A stretch of 64,000 bases of DNA from an uncultured Bacteroidia bacterium (GTDB lineage Bacteria > Bacteroidota > Bacteroidia > Bacteroidales > UBA932), in assembly GCA_902782225.1 (NCBI GenBank), contig CACZMF010000005.1, positions 1 to 64,000 of the forward strand. Reading direction: 5' to 3'. The position numbers and the translations under genes are program-made. Positions 32,224 to 40,658 of this stretch are shown here, one piece after another. Each line of letters begins with the position of its first letter. The stretch's first letter is position 1. The notes beneath the pieces are model-generated. The model was not told the DNA's origin, did not search any database, and worked only from the letters and a program-made list of their open reading frames with translations.

Positions 32224-34081
32224 CCCTCTGCACCTCGTCCACTCCGGGAATCTCAGAGATGCTTTCCATCGTCAGGTGGAGTTCGTCTACCGAATGGACG
32301 GGGAAATCTATGATGCACTCCACGATTTCGTCTTCGGTGTGCGTCATGAGTTTCGTCATAGAAAGGTGCTGGCGCTCCACGAAGCAGTCGATTATGTCGC
32401 GCAGCAGATGGTAGCGGTCGATAGCCACGATGCGTATCTTCACCCCGTACTGCCGGGCGGGATCGGGCTTGAAGTCCACGGACACCAGGCTGTTGCCGTT
32501 TTCGGAGGCAAGTTTGATCACCTCCGGGCAGTGGCGGCTGTGCACGGTGATCGCTCCGTCCGGACCCTTGAAGCCGATCACCTCCTCTCCGGGAAGAGGC
32601 GTGCAGATATCACAAATCTTCAAGTCTGAGCCATAGGCGTGGCGTATCAGGTCGTGGACGCGGCGACGGGCCTTGTAGGTCTTGGCATAGTTGAGCCATT
32701 CCGGCTTCGGATACACGTCCTCCGAGGTGCCTATCTCCACACAGTCGCCCCTCTTCAGTTCGGTCCTTATGGGACTGAGGGCCCCGTTGATGCGGGCAAA
32801 CTTCGCGTGCTCCCCGATCTCGGTGTGGATTTCGAAAGCGAAATCCAGGGCAGTGGCACCTTTCGGAAGGATGATTCCCTTGCCGGCGGGGGTGAAGGCC
32901 AGGATGTCCTCATTATAGAGCGAGGAACTGACTCCGTCCATGAAATTGTAGCCGTCACCGCTCTCCGCGATGTTCTGGAGCACGGTCTTGAAGCGCTCCA
33001 GCCAGGATTCGCCGCGCTCCACTATGCAGCCCAGCTTGGCGTTACGGTGCATGCGCTCCGAAGCGATGTGCATCTCCTCCCAGGCGCCGGCGCGGTTGAG
33101 CAGCTGCACATGGAAACTCTGGTAACCGTTGTCCTTGGGGTTGTCGATATAGTTGACCACGCTCCCGGGGCGCTCGCGGAAATAGCTGGAAAGGCAGGAA
33201 TAAATGAAGATGCTGGTGTCTTTCTCGTTGGAGAGGGAACGGTCGAAACTGGTTATCGGAGTGTAGATTATGCGGACGAAATGCTTGAAATCCACGCGGG
33301 CGAAATCGCAGCCCTCTTCCCTCATGGTCCTCCAGATGCTGTAGGGCTTGCGGTAGCGGACCTGGGTGCGGGCGGGAATGCCCACGTTCTTGAATATTTC
33401 TTCGATTTCCGCCGTGAATTCATTGAGCGAGGGAAGGGTGCGCTCGCGGTCCTCTTCGAGCTGGCGGGCAATCATCTCGTATTCCTTGGGGCAGCGGAAA
33501 CGGAAGGAAAGGTTTTCGAGTTCGGTCTTCACGTGGTAGAGTCCGAGGCGTCCGGCGAGCGGGGCATAGAAGAAATCCGTCTCCCCTGCTATTTTCATCT
33601 GCTTGTCGGGGCGCATACTGTCCAGGGTACGCATATTATGCAGACGGTCGCTGAGTTTGACGAGGAGGGCGCGGATATCGTAGTGGACGGATTCGAGGAT
33701 CTGGCGGTAGTTGTCGACCTGCTTGGTGTATTCGTAATTGTGTTTCTTGCGCTTGGTCACGGCATCCACGAGGAAAGTGACATCATCGCCGAAACGGGCC
33801 CTGATATCATCCAGGGTGTATTCAGTGTCTTCAACCACATCATGGAGGAAAGCCGCGATCACCGTATTGGCATCCAGTTCCAGCTCTTCGGCCGCGATGG
33901 TGGCCACTGCAATGGGATGGATGATGTAGGGCTCGCCGGTGTTGCGCTTCTGCCCCCGGTGCGCCAGTTCAGCCAGGGCATACGCATCCTTGATGCGCTG
34001 CAGGTCCTCCCGGCTCACCCGCTTTTCCATCACGTCGAACACATGGTCCGCCGCCTTCTGAATCCTTTCAAGATCTTCCAT
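32216..34081 (-). CDS. RelA/SpoT homolog (RSH), possibly synthetase-impaired
   Basis: This 621-residue protein has the RSH domain order. The HD hydrolase covers residues ~20-170 (IHPIAVATI, AFLHDVVEDT, LSDRLHNMRTLDSM), all key residues present. The synthetase region (KPYSIWRTM, NPKDNGYQSFHVQLL) follows, then a TGS domain (DILAFTPAGKGIILPKGATA) and a C-terminal ACT domain. It is shorter than typical ~730-residue Rel. In the synthetase the usual DLxAxRII, where Asp binds magnesium, is replaced by FKHFVRII, with an Asp one position earlier. Hydrolysis of (p)ppGpp looks intact; synthesis may be lost. A near-consensus TATATTTC box lies at 34101-34108. Confidence 0.85.
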   Translation of the reverse strand: MEDLERIQKAADHVFDVMEKRVSREDLQRIKDAYALAELAHRGQKRNTGEPYIIHPIAVATIAAEELELDANTVIAAFLHDVVEDTEYTLDDIRARFGDDVTFLVDAVTKRKKHNYEYTKQVDNYRQILESVHYDIRALLVKLSDRLHNMRTLDSMRPDKQMKIAGETDFFYAPLAGRLGLYHVKTELENLSFRFRCPKEYEMIARQLEEDRERTLPSLNEFTAEIEEIFKNVGIPARTQVRYRKPYSIWRTMREEGCDFARVDFKHFVRIIYTPITSFDRSLSNEKDTSIFIYSCLSSYFRERPGSVVNYIDNPKDNGYQSFHVQLLNRAGAWEEMHIASERMHRNAKLGCIVERGESWLERFKTVLQNIAESGDGYNFMDGVSSSLYNEDILAFTPAGKGIILPKGATALDFAFEIHTEIGEHAKFARINGALSPIRTELKRGDCVEIGTSEDVYPKPEWLNYAKTYKARRRVHDLIRHAYGSDLKICDICTPLPGEEVIGFKGPDGAITVHSRHCPEVIKLASENGNSLVSVDFKPDPARQYGVKIRIVAIDRYHLLRDIIDCFVERQHLSMTKLMTHTEDEIVECIIDFPVHSVDELHLTMESISEIPGVDEVQRVK

Positions 34082-34129
34082 AACTCAAACTCGAAAGTGC
34101 GAAATATAGGAATAAAAAATAAAAAAAAC

Positions 34130-34137
34130 TACATTTG
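34130..34137 (+). promoter_or_regulatory. -7 promoter box for the CYTH gene
   Basis: TACATTTG on the plus strand. Transcription near 34141 would precede both in-frame ATGs (34149 and 34167). Confidence 0.5.
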
Positions 34138-34166
34138 CAGGCCTGTAGATGGCTTATTTACTGTTT

Positions 34167-34643
34167 ATGGCAAAAGAAATTGAAAGGAAATTCAAAATTT
34201 GCGGCGATTTCAGGCCCCAGGTCACAGAATCGCACCGCATACGCCAGGGTTATATCGCCCATGAGAACGGCCGCACCGTGCGCTTGCGCATGGTCGACGA
34301 AAAAGCCGTGCTCACCATAAAAGGCCCCCAGCTGCAAAGGGGCGTGAGTTGCCGGGTCGAATGGGAAAAGGAGATCCCGGCCGCCGACGCCATCGACCTG
34401 ATGGGCATATGCCAGGGAGGCTTCATCGACAAGACCCGTCACATAGTGCCCTTCGAAGGCCACGTTTTCGAAGTGGACGAATTCCATGGCGACAACGACG
34501 GCCTCATCTTTGCCGAAGTCGAGCTCGGAAGCGTCGATGAGACGTTCGAAAAGCCGCAGTGGCTCGGCGAGGAAGTCACCGAAGACCCCCGCTACTACAA
34601 TTCAAGCCTGCTGAAATATCCCTACAAAGACTGGGAACGCTAG
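34167..34643 (+). CDS. CYTH-domain protein (inorganic triphosphatase-like)
   Basis: This 158-residue protein is read from the ATG at 34167, since the family begins MAKEIERKF; an ATG at 34149 would add six residues. The ExExK motif (EIERK, residues 4-8) is followed by RLRMVDEKAVLTIKGP and FEVDEFHGDNDGLIFAEVEL, all on the triphosphate tunnel. Bacterial CYTH proteins of this size usually hydrolyse inorganic triphosphate; some bind other organic phosphates. The gene is monocistronic and overlaps the convergent lipoprotein gene by 4 nt. Confidence 0.88.
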   Translation: MAKEIERKFKICGDFRPQVTESHRIRQGYIAHENGRTVRLRMVDEKAVLTIKGPQLQRGVSCRVEWEKEIPAADAIDLMGICQGGFIDKTRHIVPFEGHVFEVDEFHGDNDGLIFAEVELGSVDETFEKPQWLGEEVTEDPRYYNSSLLKYPYKDWER

Positions 34644-35662
34644 CGCACGCAACGCACGCTGGCCGCAAAGCGGGTCTTCTCCGCCATGCCCACATAGACG
34701 CAGTCGCTCTGCTCGTTGATATAGCGGTACACGCCCTTGCCGTCGAACTCGTCCGAAGTCCAGACCACCGCAAAATCCCCGAAACCGGTGAACTCATATC
34801 CGGATACCCCCACCAGCGCAAAGCCTGCCGGCATGAGGCTGATCGATGCATCGGTGATTTTCACGTCGCGGTAGTAGTCCCACATCAGGTTACCGTTGAA
34901 ACTGGCATTCACCATAAGTTTGCCGGCCCCGCAGGGGGAATCTTCGAAGGGCTGCAGGCTGTCCGGAGCGCCGGAAGCCTTCAGGAGCGCCACCCACTCG
35001 GCTTCGGAAGGCAGGTGCCAGCCGCCGGGGCAGGCCTTCTGCGCTTCTTCCCAGGTATAGAAGCCGCCCAGCACATTCTGCATGGCCTTGCATCCAGCGA
35101 ACGGGCGGCCGAAGACAGCCTTGCCCGAGGCGTCGTAGTCGACGCGGCAGAGGTTGTAGCGTGTCCACATACTGCCGCCAGCATCGACCACGTAGTAGTC
35201 ACGGCCATACAGAGTCTCCATGCTTTCATCGGTACGCACCTTCCATCCGGTCACCGAACCGGATTCAGGGTCCGGATTGTCATCCACGACCACGAAAGAC
35301 GTGGAAGCGGAAGACACGTAATACTTGGACGACGACTCCACGGCGAAAGCCGTGCAGGAAAGGGAAAATGTGCCCAGTGTATCGGGAACCGTAAATGTGT
35401 ACTTGAACGGTGCGGTCCGGACAGTGTCACGCCTGCTTGAGGCTGTGCTGCTGAAATAATACGCTACGGGAGTGCCATCGGGGGCCGTGATTCCGGAAGC
35501 CTCTGTCTGAAACTTCTCGCCCGGCTTCACGAATTGCGGAATGTCGTTTTTGAACAGGAGCGTGCCGTTCATATACTCCTTGGTTTCTTCCTCCTTCTTG
35601 CAGGCGCACAGGGCGAGCGCAATGGAGGCGATGACAAATATGCTGCGTGGACGGAATTTCAT
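34640..35662 (-). CDS. Fib_succ_major-domain lipoprotein
   Basis: This 340-residue protein is read from the ATG at 35662, which gives a lipoprotein signal (ALALCACKK). Residues ~30-150 contain Ig-like beta strands, and the C-terminal ~190 residues form a Fibrobacter succinogenes major paralogous domain (YYVVDAGGSMWTRYNL, ACPGGWHLPSEAEWVALL, MPAGFAL, VRCVR). It shares this domain with the protein at 487-3246. It is surface exposed, with an unknown ligand. A near-consensus -7 element (CATATTTG) lies upstream. The 3' end overlaps the CYTH gene by 4 nt. Confidence 0.8.
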   Translation of the reverse strand: MKFRPRSIFVIASIALALCACKKEEETKEYMNGTLLFKNDIPQFVKPGEKFQTEASGITAPDGTPVAYYFSSTASSRRDTVRTAPFKYTFTVPDTLGTFSLSCTAFAVESSSKYYVSSASTSFVVVDDNPDPESGSVTGWKVRTDESMETLYGRDYYVVDAGGSMWTRYNLCRVDYDASGKAVFGRPFAGCKAMQNVLGGFYTWEEAQKACPGGWHLPSEAEWVALLKASGAPDSLQPFEDSPCGAGKLMVNASFNGNLMWDYYRDVKITDASISLMPAGFALVGVSGYEFTGFGDFAVVWTSDEFDGKGVYRYINEQSDCVYVGMAEKTRFAASVRCVR

Positions 35663-35713
35663 ATTTCTTTCGTTACAATCTGCAAATATGGTCAATTTTA
35701 CGCGAATTTCCGC

Positions 35714-35721
35714 TAACTTTG
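35714..35721 (+). promoter_or_regulatory. -7 promoter box for apbE
   Basis: TAACTTTG on the plus strand, 15 nt before the proposed GTG start at 35737. Confidence 0.5.
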
Positions 35722-35736
35722 TGCAAATACTTTGCC

Positions 35737-36669
35737 GTGAAAACAAAAGTCTTCATATTATTTGCAGCAGGGCTTCTAATATGCAGCGCCTGCTCTCCCC
35801 GCTATGAAATCATACAGGGCTACGCCCAGGGAGGCACCTACAGCGTCAAATACAACGCCCGGGGCGTCAAGGCAAGCCGGGCCGAGATTGCCCAAGGCAT
35901 CGACGACATACTCACCGCAATCGACACCACCCTGTCGGGTTACAACCGCAAGTCCCTGCTGAGCCGGCGAAATGCGGGCGAAGATGTGGAACTGAACGAC
36001 ATGTTCCGCGAACTCGAAGCCATCTCCGAGCATTACAGGGAAATCTCAGGCGGAGCATTCGATGTGGCGGCCGGCCCGCTGTTCGACGTCTGGGGCTTCG
36101 GTTTCACCTCCGACAGCCTGCCGTCAGACTCGGCAATCGCTGGAGCCATGGAGCGTTGCCGCAAGCGCGAAGTGCTGAATTTCAATGCTATAGCCCAGGG
36201 CTACAGCTGCGACAAAGTGGCCCTCTACCTGCGTGATAAGGGAGTACGGGATATGCTGGTGGACATAGGAGAAATCTACTGCGACGGGCTCAATCCCGAC
36301 GGCCACGGCTGGAGCATAGGGATCGACACTCCCGAAGACGGCAACGATACCCCGGGCGCAAAACTCTCCGGAATCTGGCATTCCGACGGAAAAGGCCACG
36401 GAGTGGTCACGTCCGGCAACTACCGCAAATTCTACGTGCGGGACGGCCGGAAATACGCCCACACCATCGACCCCCGCACGGGCCGCCCGGTGGAGCATAA
36501 CCTATTGAGTGCCACCGTGATAGCTCCGACCGCCACCGAGGCCGACGCGCTCGCCACTTTTTTCATGGTTATAGGCTTCGGGCAGGCCCGCGAATGGGTC
36601 GAAAGCCACGAAGGGATCGAGGCCTGCCTCATCACCTCGGACGGCCCCTGGAAGTCAAAGGGGTTCTGA
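35737..36669 (+). CDS. apbE: FAD:protein FMN transferase (ApbE)
   Basis: This 310-residue lipoprotein is read from the GTG at 35737, giving the signal VFILFAAGLLICSACS. The frame is open from 35647, but that ATG precedes the -7 box at 35714. Motifs of ApbE are GGTYSVKY, TLSGYNRKSLLSR, GGAFDVAAGPLFDVWGFG, LNFNAIAQGYSCD, MLVDIGEIYCDG and YAHTIDPRTGRPVEHNLLSA. It attaches FMN to threonines of respiratory subunits such as Nqr or Rnf. Its target genes are not in this window. The gene is convergent with the ABC transporter cassette (1-nt gap). Confidence 0.92.
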   Translation: MKTKVFILFAAGLLICSACSPRYEIIQGYAQGGTYSVKYNARGVKASRAEIAQGIDDILTAIDTTLSGYNRKSLLSRRNAGEDVELNDMFRELEAISEHYREISGGAFDVAAGPLFDVWGFGFTSDSLPSDSAIAGAMERCRKREVLNFNAIAQGYSCDKVALYLRDKGVRDMLVDIGEIYCDGLNPDGHGWSIGIDTPEDGNDTPGAKLSGIWHSDGKGHGVVTSGNYRKFYVRDGRKYAHTIDPRTGRPVEHNLLSATVIAPTATEADALATFFMVIGFGQAREWVESHEGIEACLITSDGPWKSKGF

Positions 36670-36670
36670 A

Positions 36671-38305
36671 CTACAGATGAAGGACGCTGTCGGCGTAACT
36701 TGTCGCAGCGGGGCGGTGCGTGATGCAGAGAATGGTCTTCACGCCGCGGTACTTGGCCCCCAGCCTTTCGAGCAGCTCGAGTTCGGTGTCGGCATCGAGG
36801 GCGGAGGTCGCCTCATCCAGCACCAGTATTCCGCCCGGGCGCAGCAGGGCCCGCGCTATGGCGATACGCTGCGCCTGCCCCTCGCTGATTCCGGCGCCGA
36901 TTTCCGCACACACGGTGTCCAGGCCGTCCTGAAGTTCATAGACGAAATCCGCGGCCGCTATGTGGAGCACTTCCTTCAAGTCTTCTTCCGATGCATCCGG
37001 ACGCGCCAGCAGCAGGTTCTCCCGTATTGTTCCGCTCATAAGGCTGTTGCCCTGGGGCACATACATAAAATTGCAGCGGGTCAGCACCCCCGTGGGCACT
37101 TCCCTGCCGGACGCCTCATACAGCACCACCCGCCCCGAATCCGGAGGCAGAAGTGACATGATCACGCGGACGAGGGTGGATTTGCCGGCACCGGTGGAGC
37201 CAACGATAGCCGTCATCGTGCCGGGCTTGAAATCGAAGTTCAGCCCGCGCACCACAGGTTCACGCACTCCCTCGTAGGCAAAAGTCAGGTCTTCGACACG
37301 CACCCCGGGAGCGCCGGAAAGCACGATGTCGCTCCCCTCTTCCTCCTGCGGCGCCTCCACGAGGTCCAGCAGACGGTCTTCGGACGAAAGTGCGCGGATG
37401 AAGGCGGGCACCTGCTGGGCGATTCCGGCCACCGGGCGCTGCACCTGGCCTACGAGCTGCAGAAACGCCACCATCGTACCATAACCTATCGTATGGTCCT
37501 TGAGCCCATAGACGCCCCACAGGAACACCAGGGCGTAGCCGGCCGCAAAGCCGAGCTGCATAAAACCCCTGGAGACGGCGTTGTAGTTGAGACGCGTGAC
37601 GGTCTTGCCATAGACATAGTCCTGCAGGCCGCCCAGAGTCTCGAGCACACGCCCGGTCGCGCCGAGCATACGCACCAGCACGCGGCGCTGGGTGTTCTCC
37701 TGCATATGTCCCTGGACCCGCGCGTCGCCTGCCCTGATTTCATTGGTCAGCGAGCGCAACTTCCTGAAGAACAGGCGGCTGCAAAGCACCGCCACGGGCA
37801 TGATCAGCAGCAGTATCCAGGCGAGTCCGGGAGAAAGCAGGAAAATGAAAACGGATGCGGCTACCAGCTGGGAGATGGTGATGAAGATGTCCGGGATGCT
37901 CACGCAGATGAAATCCACCACCACCCGTATGTCTTCTTCCAGACGGCTCACGGTGTCGCCGCTGTGGAACTTGTCCTTGCCGCTCCAGGTGCTGAACATC
38001 ACGTTGCGGAACACCCGGCGGCGCAGCGAATTCTGGGCCCGGACCACGATGAAGCCCTCCCAGTAGCGGCCGCCCACCCTGCAGAGCACCTGCACCAGCA
38101 TGATGCCCAGAAGGGTAAACACCCAGAACTGCAGGTCGCCCGGCGATGCGCCGGTCGCGATATCGACCACTTTCTTCGAGACCCACACGAACGACAGGGA
38201 GGCAACGACACCCACAAGGCCGATGAGGGCACTGAGGAGCACGGGGCCGCGCTGGGTGCGCAACACACCCAGCAATCCCCTGTTACATTCGCGGAAGGGC
38301 CGCAT
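36671..38305 (-). CDS. ABC transporter, fused permease and ATPase
   Basis: This 544-residue half-transporter has a type I exporter transmembrane domain (residues ~20-310) and an ATPase with Walker A GSTGAGKST (369-377), signature ISEGQAQR and Walker B ILVLDEATSALD. There is no N-terminal C39 peptidase domain. It begins 1 nt after the pqqD-like gene and is the last of four tightly coupled genes (HprK-like, S26 peptidase, PqqD-like, ABC). In RiPP systems such a transporter exports the mature peptide; that role here is inferred. Confidence 0.85.
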   Translation of the reverse strand: MRPFRECNRGLLGVLRTQRGPVLLSALIGLVGVVASLSFVWVSKKVVDIATGASPGDLQFWVFTLLGIMLVQVLCRVGGRYWEGFIVVRAQNSLRRRVFRNVMFSTWSGKDKFHSGDTVSRLEEDIRVVVDFICVSIPDIFITISQLVAASVFIFLLSPGLAWILLLIMPVAVLCSRLFFRKLRSLTNEIRAGDARVQGHMQENTQRRVLVRMLGATGRVLETLGGLQDYVYGKTVTRLNYNAVSRGFMQLGFAAGYALVFLWGVYGLKDHTIGYGTMVAFLQLVGQVQRPVAGIAQQVPAFIRALSSEDRLLDLVEAPQEEEGSDIVLSGAPGVRVEDLTFAYEGVREPVVRGLNFDFKPGTMTAIVGSTGAGKSTLVRVIMSLLPPDSGRVVLYEASGREVPTGVLTRCNFMYVPQGNSLMSGTIRENLLLARPDASEEDLKEVLHIAAADFVYELQDGLDTVCAEIGAGISEGQAQRIAIARALLRPGGILVLDEATSALDADTELELLERLGAKYRGVKTILCITHRPAATSYADSVLHL

Positions 38306-38306
38306 C

Positions 38307-38576
38307 TTACTCAGTCACGATGCCGGCTTCAAGCCATTTGGCTGCAATGGCCTTGGAGTCGCGCAGGGCGGTCTCGCGGTCTATTTCATAACGCTCAACA
38401 AGCAGGTCCGCCAGGTCCTCGGCGTTGAAATCCTTTCCGTCAACGGATTTCCACAGATAGGCTGCGGACTCGTTGAGCGAAATCATCTTGTTGAAATTGA
38501 TCTGCTTGATGCTTTCTGCCGTGATGATAAACTCCTTTCCAAGGGGACGGAGAGTAAAACCGGGAATTGTCTTCAT
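38307..38576 (-). CDS. PqqD-like peptide-binding protein (RRE)
   Basis: This 89-residue protein has the PqqD fold pattern: an N-terminal beta hairpin (GFTLRPLGKEFIITAES), then ISLNESAAYLWKSVDGKDF and ADLLVERYEIDRETALRDSK. PqqD proteins are RiPP recognition elements that hold leader peptides for modification. It overlaps the S26 peptidase gene by 4 nt and lies 1 nt before the ABC gene. The peptide partner is not apparent in the window. Confidence 0.8.
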   Translation of the reverse strand: MKTIPGFTLRPLGKEFIITAESIKQINFNKMISLNESAAYLWKSVDGKDFNAEDLADLLVERYEIDRETALRDSKAIAAKWLEAGIVTE

Positions 38577-39031
38577 AATATCTTGATTCGTCTATATATT
38601 CCTAATGCATAGCGTCTTACGAGGCGGGGGGCCGAGACCCAGCGGCGGCTGCGGCGCTTGAAGCCGGGGCTGGTGCAGTCGATGCGGCGGCAGTTGCCGC
38701 GGATTATGGCAATTGCCGTGCCGCACACGTCGGCAAGGGTGCAGCGCTCGGTCGCGTCAAGATTGCCGTCGCCTTTGAGCAGCACTTTGTCGTCTTTCAT
38801 GGCGTGGACGCGATGGAGCACATAATGCCCGGGGGTGAGCTGGCAAAGCACTATATCACCAACTGCAACATTCTGCTGCTTGATCAGTTCCACGCTGTCG
38901 CGCTCCCCGCGTATGAACGGAGACATGCTGCTGCCCTTCGTCATGATGACCACAGAATGCCCTTCTTCGAGCATACGGGTCACCTCGCCGAGCATCACGG
39001 CATTGGGGAGCACTACCTTGTGGGTGTTCAT
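38573..39031 (-). CDS. S24/S26-family (signal peptidase-like) protease
   Basis: This 152-residue protein contains a serine protease motif GSSMSPFI with Ser 35. The later YVLHRVH (His 73) and KGDGN (Asp 88) indicate a Ser/His/Asp arrangement like archaeal or ER-type signal peptidase rather than a Ser/Lys dyad. I see no clear transmembrane helix, so it is probably cytoplasmic or membrane-peripheral. It overlaps both neighbours by 4 nt (HprK-like upstream, PqqD-like downstream). A role as a leader peptidase of the cassette is inferred. Confidence 0.75.
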   Translation of the reverse strand: MNTHKVVLPNAVMLGEVTRMLEEGHSVVIMTKGSSMSPFIRGERDSVELIKQQNVAVGDIVLCQLTPGHYVLHRVHAMKDDKVLLKGDGNLDATERCTLADVCGTAIAIIRGNCRRIDCTSPGFKRRSRRWVSAPRLVRRYALGIYRRIKIL

Positions 39032-39915
39032 TTCAGGACCTCCGCAGCGCAGACGCGTGCCGCTTCTTCGTCGGGACGGCAGTCCAGGACGTAGCAGGGC
39101 GTGGTCGTGACTATTTGTTCGAGTGTGGCGTGCAGCCCGTCCGCAATGGTCTTGTCGGCCTTGAATCCGGAACTGGAGGAATAGAGCAGGGCGTATGCTT
39201 CAAGCAGGCCGAGCGCCGTGATCTTGTTCTCCGGACTGCGGCGGATGCGTACGAATGCGCCCACCGGGGCTTCCACGTTGCGGTAGCACGGGGTCTTGCC
39301 GCTCCAGGGAGAACCGTATGCGATCACCCTCCCGTCGGGCCAAGCACGGACGATGGGATTGTCGTCGTTCATCAGTTCCGACCCGGGGATATGCTCCAGC
39401 CAGAGGCTGCTGTGGGTGCTTTTGCCGGTGCCGCTCTTCGCAAGGAACAAGTAGGCCTTGCCGGAGTTGCCGGTCATGGATGCGTGCATTTCAAGAGTCC
39501 CGAGCGGGGCGCTGCAGAATGCGTACAGGAGCATCATGGCGTTGTTGATCCCGAAGAGGGCGTCGGATACGCGGCGGTTGTCAAGATAAAGGCGCGCCGA
39601 GGTAAAATCCGCCGACGTGCGGAGATGGGCCTTGCACTCTATGCTCTTGTCCGGGGACATGTCGAAAGACCATCCGTCAGCCTCGCGATAGAGGCGTATC
39701 ACGGTCTGTCCGTCTTCTGTGGGAGCGTCGTAGACCAGCTCACGGGGCGCCGAAGCGTCGAACATGTCACGCACGAGTTCCATCCCGAACAGCAATTTCC
39801 CTTCCGGGGCCCCGGTCTCAAACGGCTCATACTGGGTGAGCCGGGGCCAGAGTGAACAGGTATCAGGCATGGACAGGCTGAAAAAATGTCCGGCGACCTT
39901 GAAATATTTAATCAT
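39028..39915 (-). CDS. HPr kinase-like P-loop protein
   Basis: This 295-residue protein has an HPr-kinase-like core: P-loop AKSGTGKSTHSS (159-170), an acidic Walker B-like NDDNP (183-187) and SPWSGKTPCYRN further on. The N-terminal ~120 residues are beta-rich without a recognised domain. HprK-like proteins accompany some lasso-peptide and other RiPP clusters, where they phosphorylate a precursor. Here the gene heads a four-gene cassette with S26 peptidase, PqqD-like and ABC genes, joined by 4-nt overlaps. No lasso cyclase is present. Its promoter is at 39937-39944. Confidence 0.75.
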   Translation of the reverse strand: MIKYFKVAGHFFSLSMPDTCSLWPRLTQYEPFETGAPEGKLLFGMELVRDMFDASAPRELVYDAPTEDGQTVIRLYREADGWSFDMSPDKSIECKAHLRTSADFTSARLYLDNRRVSDALFGINNAMMLLYAFCSAPLGTLEMHASMTGNSGKAYLFLAKSGTGKSTHSSLWLEHIPGSELMNDDNPIVRAWPDGRVIAYGSPWSGKTPCYRNVEAPVGAFVRIRRSPENKITALGLLEAYALLYSSSSGFKADKTIADGLHATLEQIVTTTPCYVLDCRPDEEAARVCAAEVLK

Positions 39916-39936
39916 ATTCGTTATCCAATTGGATTA

Positions 39937-39944
39937 CAAAGATA
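39937..39944 (-). promoter_or_regulatory. -7 promoter box for the HprK/S26/PqqD/ABC cassette
   Basis: The minus strand reads TATCTTTG, 21 nt before the ATG at 39915, divergent from the box at 39956-39963. Confidence 0.5.
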
Positions 39945-39955
39945 ATAAAAATAGT

Positions 39956-39963
39956 TATATTTG
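39956..39963 (+). promoter_or_regulatory. -7 promoter box for the DUF4290-ftsK operon
   Basis: TATATTTG on the plus strand, 23 nt before the ATG at 39987. TTG at 39929-39931 is 24 nt upstream, slightly far for a -33 element. Confidence 0.5.
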
Positions 39964-39986
39964 CTTTTGAGATATTAATTTGAGAT

Positions 39987-40658
39987 ATGAAAGAGACTAC
40001 AGACAACATCGGGCTGGACTACAACACTGAGAGAGAGAGACTTCAAATGCCCGAATATGGCCGCAACGTGCTGAAGATGGTGGAGAAGCTGAAGGAAATC
40101 CCGGACAGGGACAAGCGTACCGCGCAGGCCCGCGCCATCATCAAGGTGATGGAACTCCTGAACCCCCAGGTGCGCCAGCTGGACAATTTCGACCACAAGC
40201 TCTGGGACCACCTTTATATGATTGCCGGATTCGACCTCGACGTCGATTCCCCCTATCCTGCGCCGGTAGAAGAAGAGCTCAAGACACGCCCTGTGCCCAT
40301 TCCCATGAAGGACGAGCGGATCAAGGCCACCCACTACGGACGCAATATCGAAAAGATCATCGGCCTTCTGGTGGACGAGCCGGACAGCGAGGTCAAGACC
40401 GAGCTGATACGTTCCCTCGCCATCTATATGCGCCAGCAGTACCTGATCTGGAACAAGGACAGCGTGTCGGACGAGACCATCTTCAAGGACATCGAGAAGC
40501 TTTCTGAATACAGGCTCAAGGTGCCTGAGGGCATACGCCTGCACCAGATCAACAACGACGCCAACTTCTCCCGCCCCGGGATGAGCATCAACGTGGGAGG
40601 TAACACGGGCAAGAACCGCGGCGGATTCCGTAAAAACAACAAGGGGAGGCGCAAATGA
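39987..40658 (+). CDS. DUF4290-family protein
   Basis: This 223-residue soluble protein matches the DUF4290 family of Bacteroidota: LDYNTERERLQMPEYGRNV at the start, a helical middle (QVRQLDNFDHKLWDHLYMI) and a basic Gly/Asn-rich tail (GKNRGGFRKNNKGRRK). Function is unknown. The basic tail could bind nucleic acid. The stop overlaps the ftsK start as ATGA. It is the first gene of a five-gene operon. Confidence 0.8.
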   Translation: MKETTDNIGLDYNTERERLQMPEYGRNVLKMVEKLKEIPDRDKRTAQARAIIKVMELLNPQVRQLDNFDHKLWDHLYMIAGFDLDVDSPYPAPVEEELKTRPVPIPMKDERIKATHYGRNIEKIIGLLVDEPDSEVKTELIRSLAIYMRQQYLIWNKDSVSDETIFKDIEKLSEYRLKVPEGIRLHQINNDANFSRPGMSINVGGNTGKNRGGFRKNNKGRRK

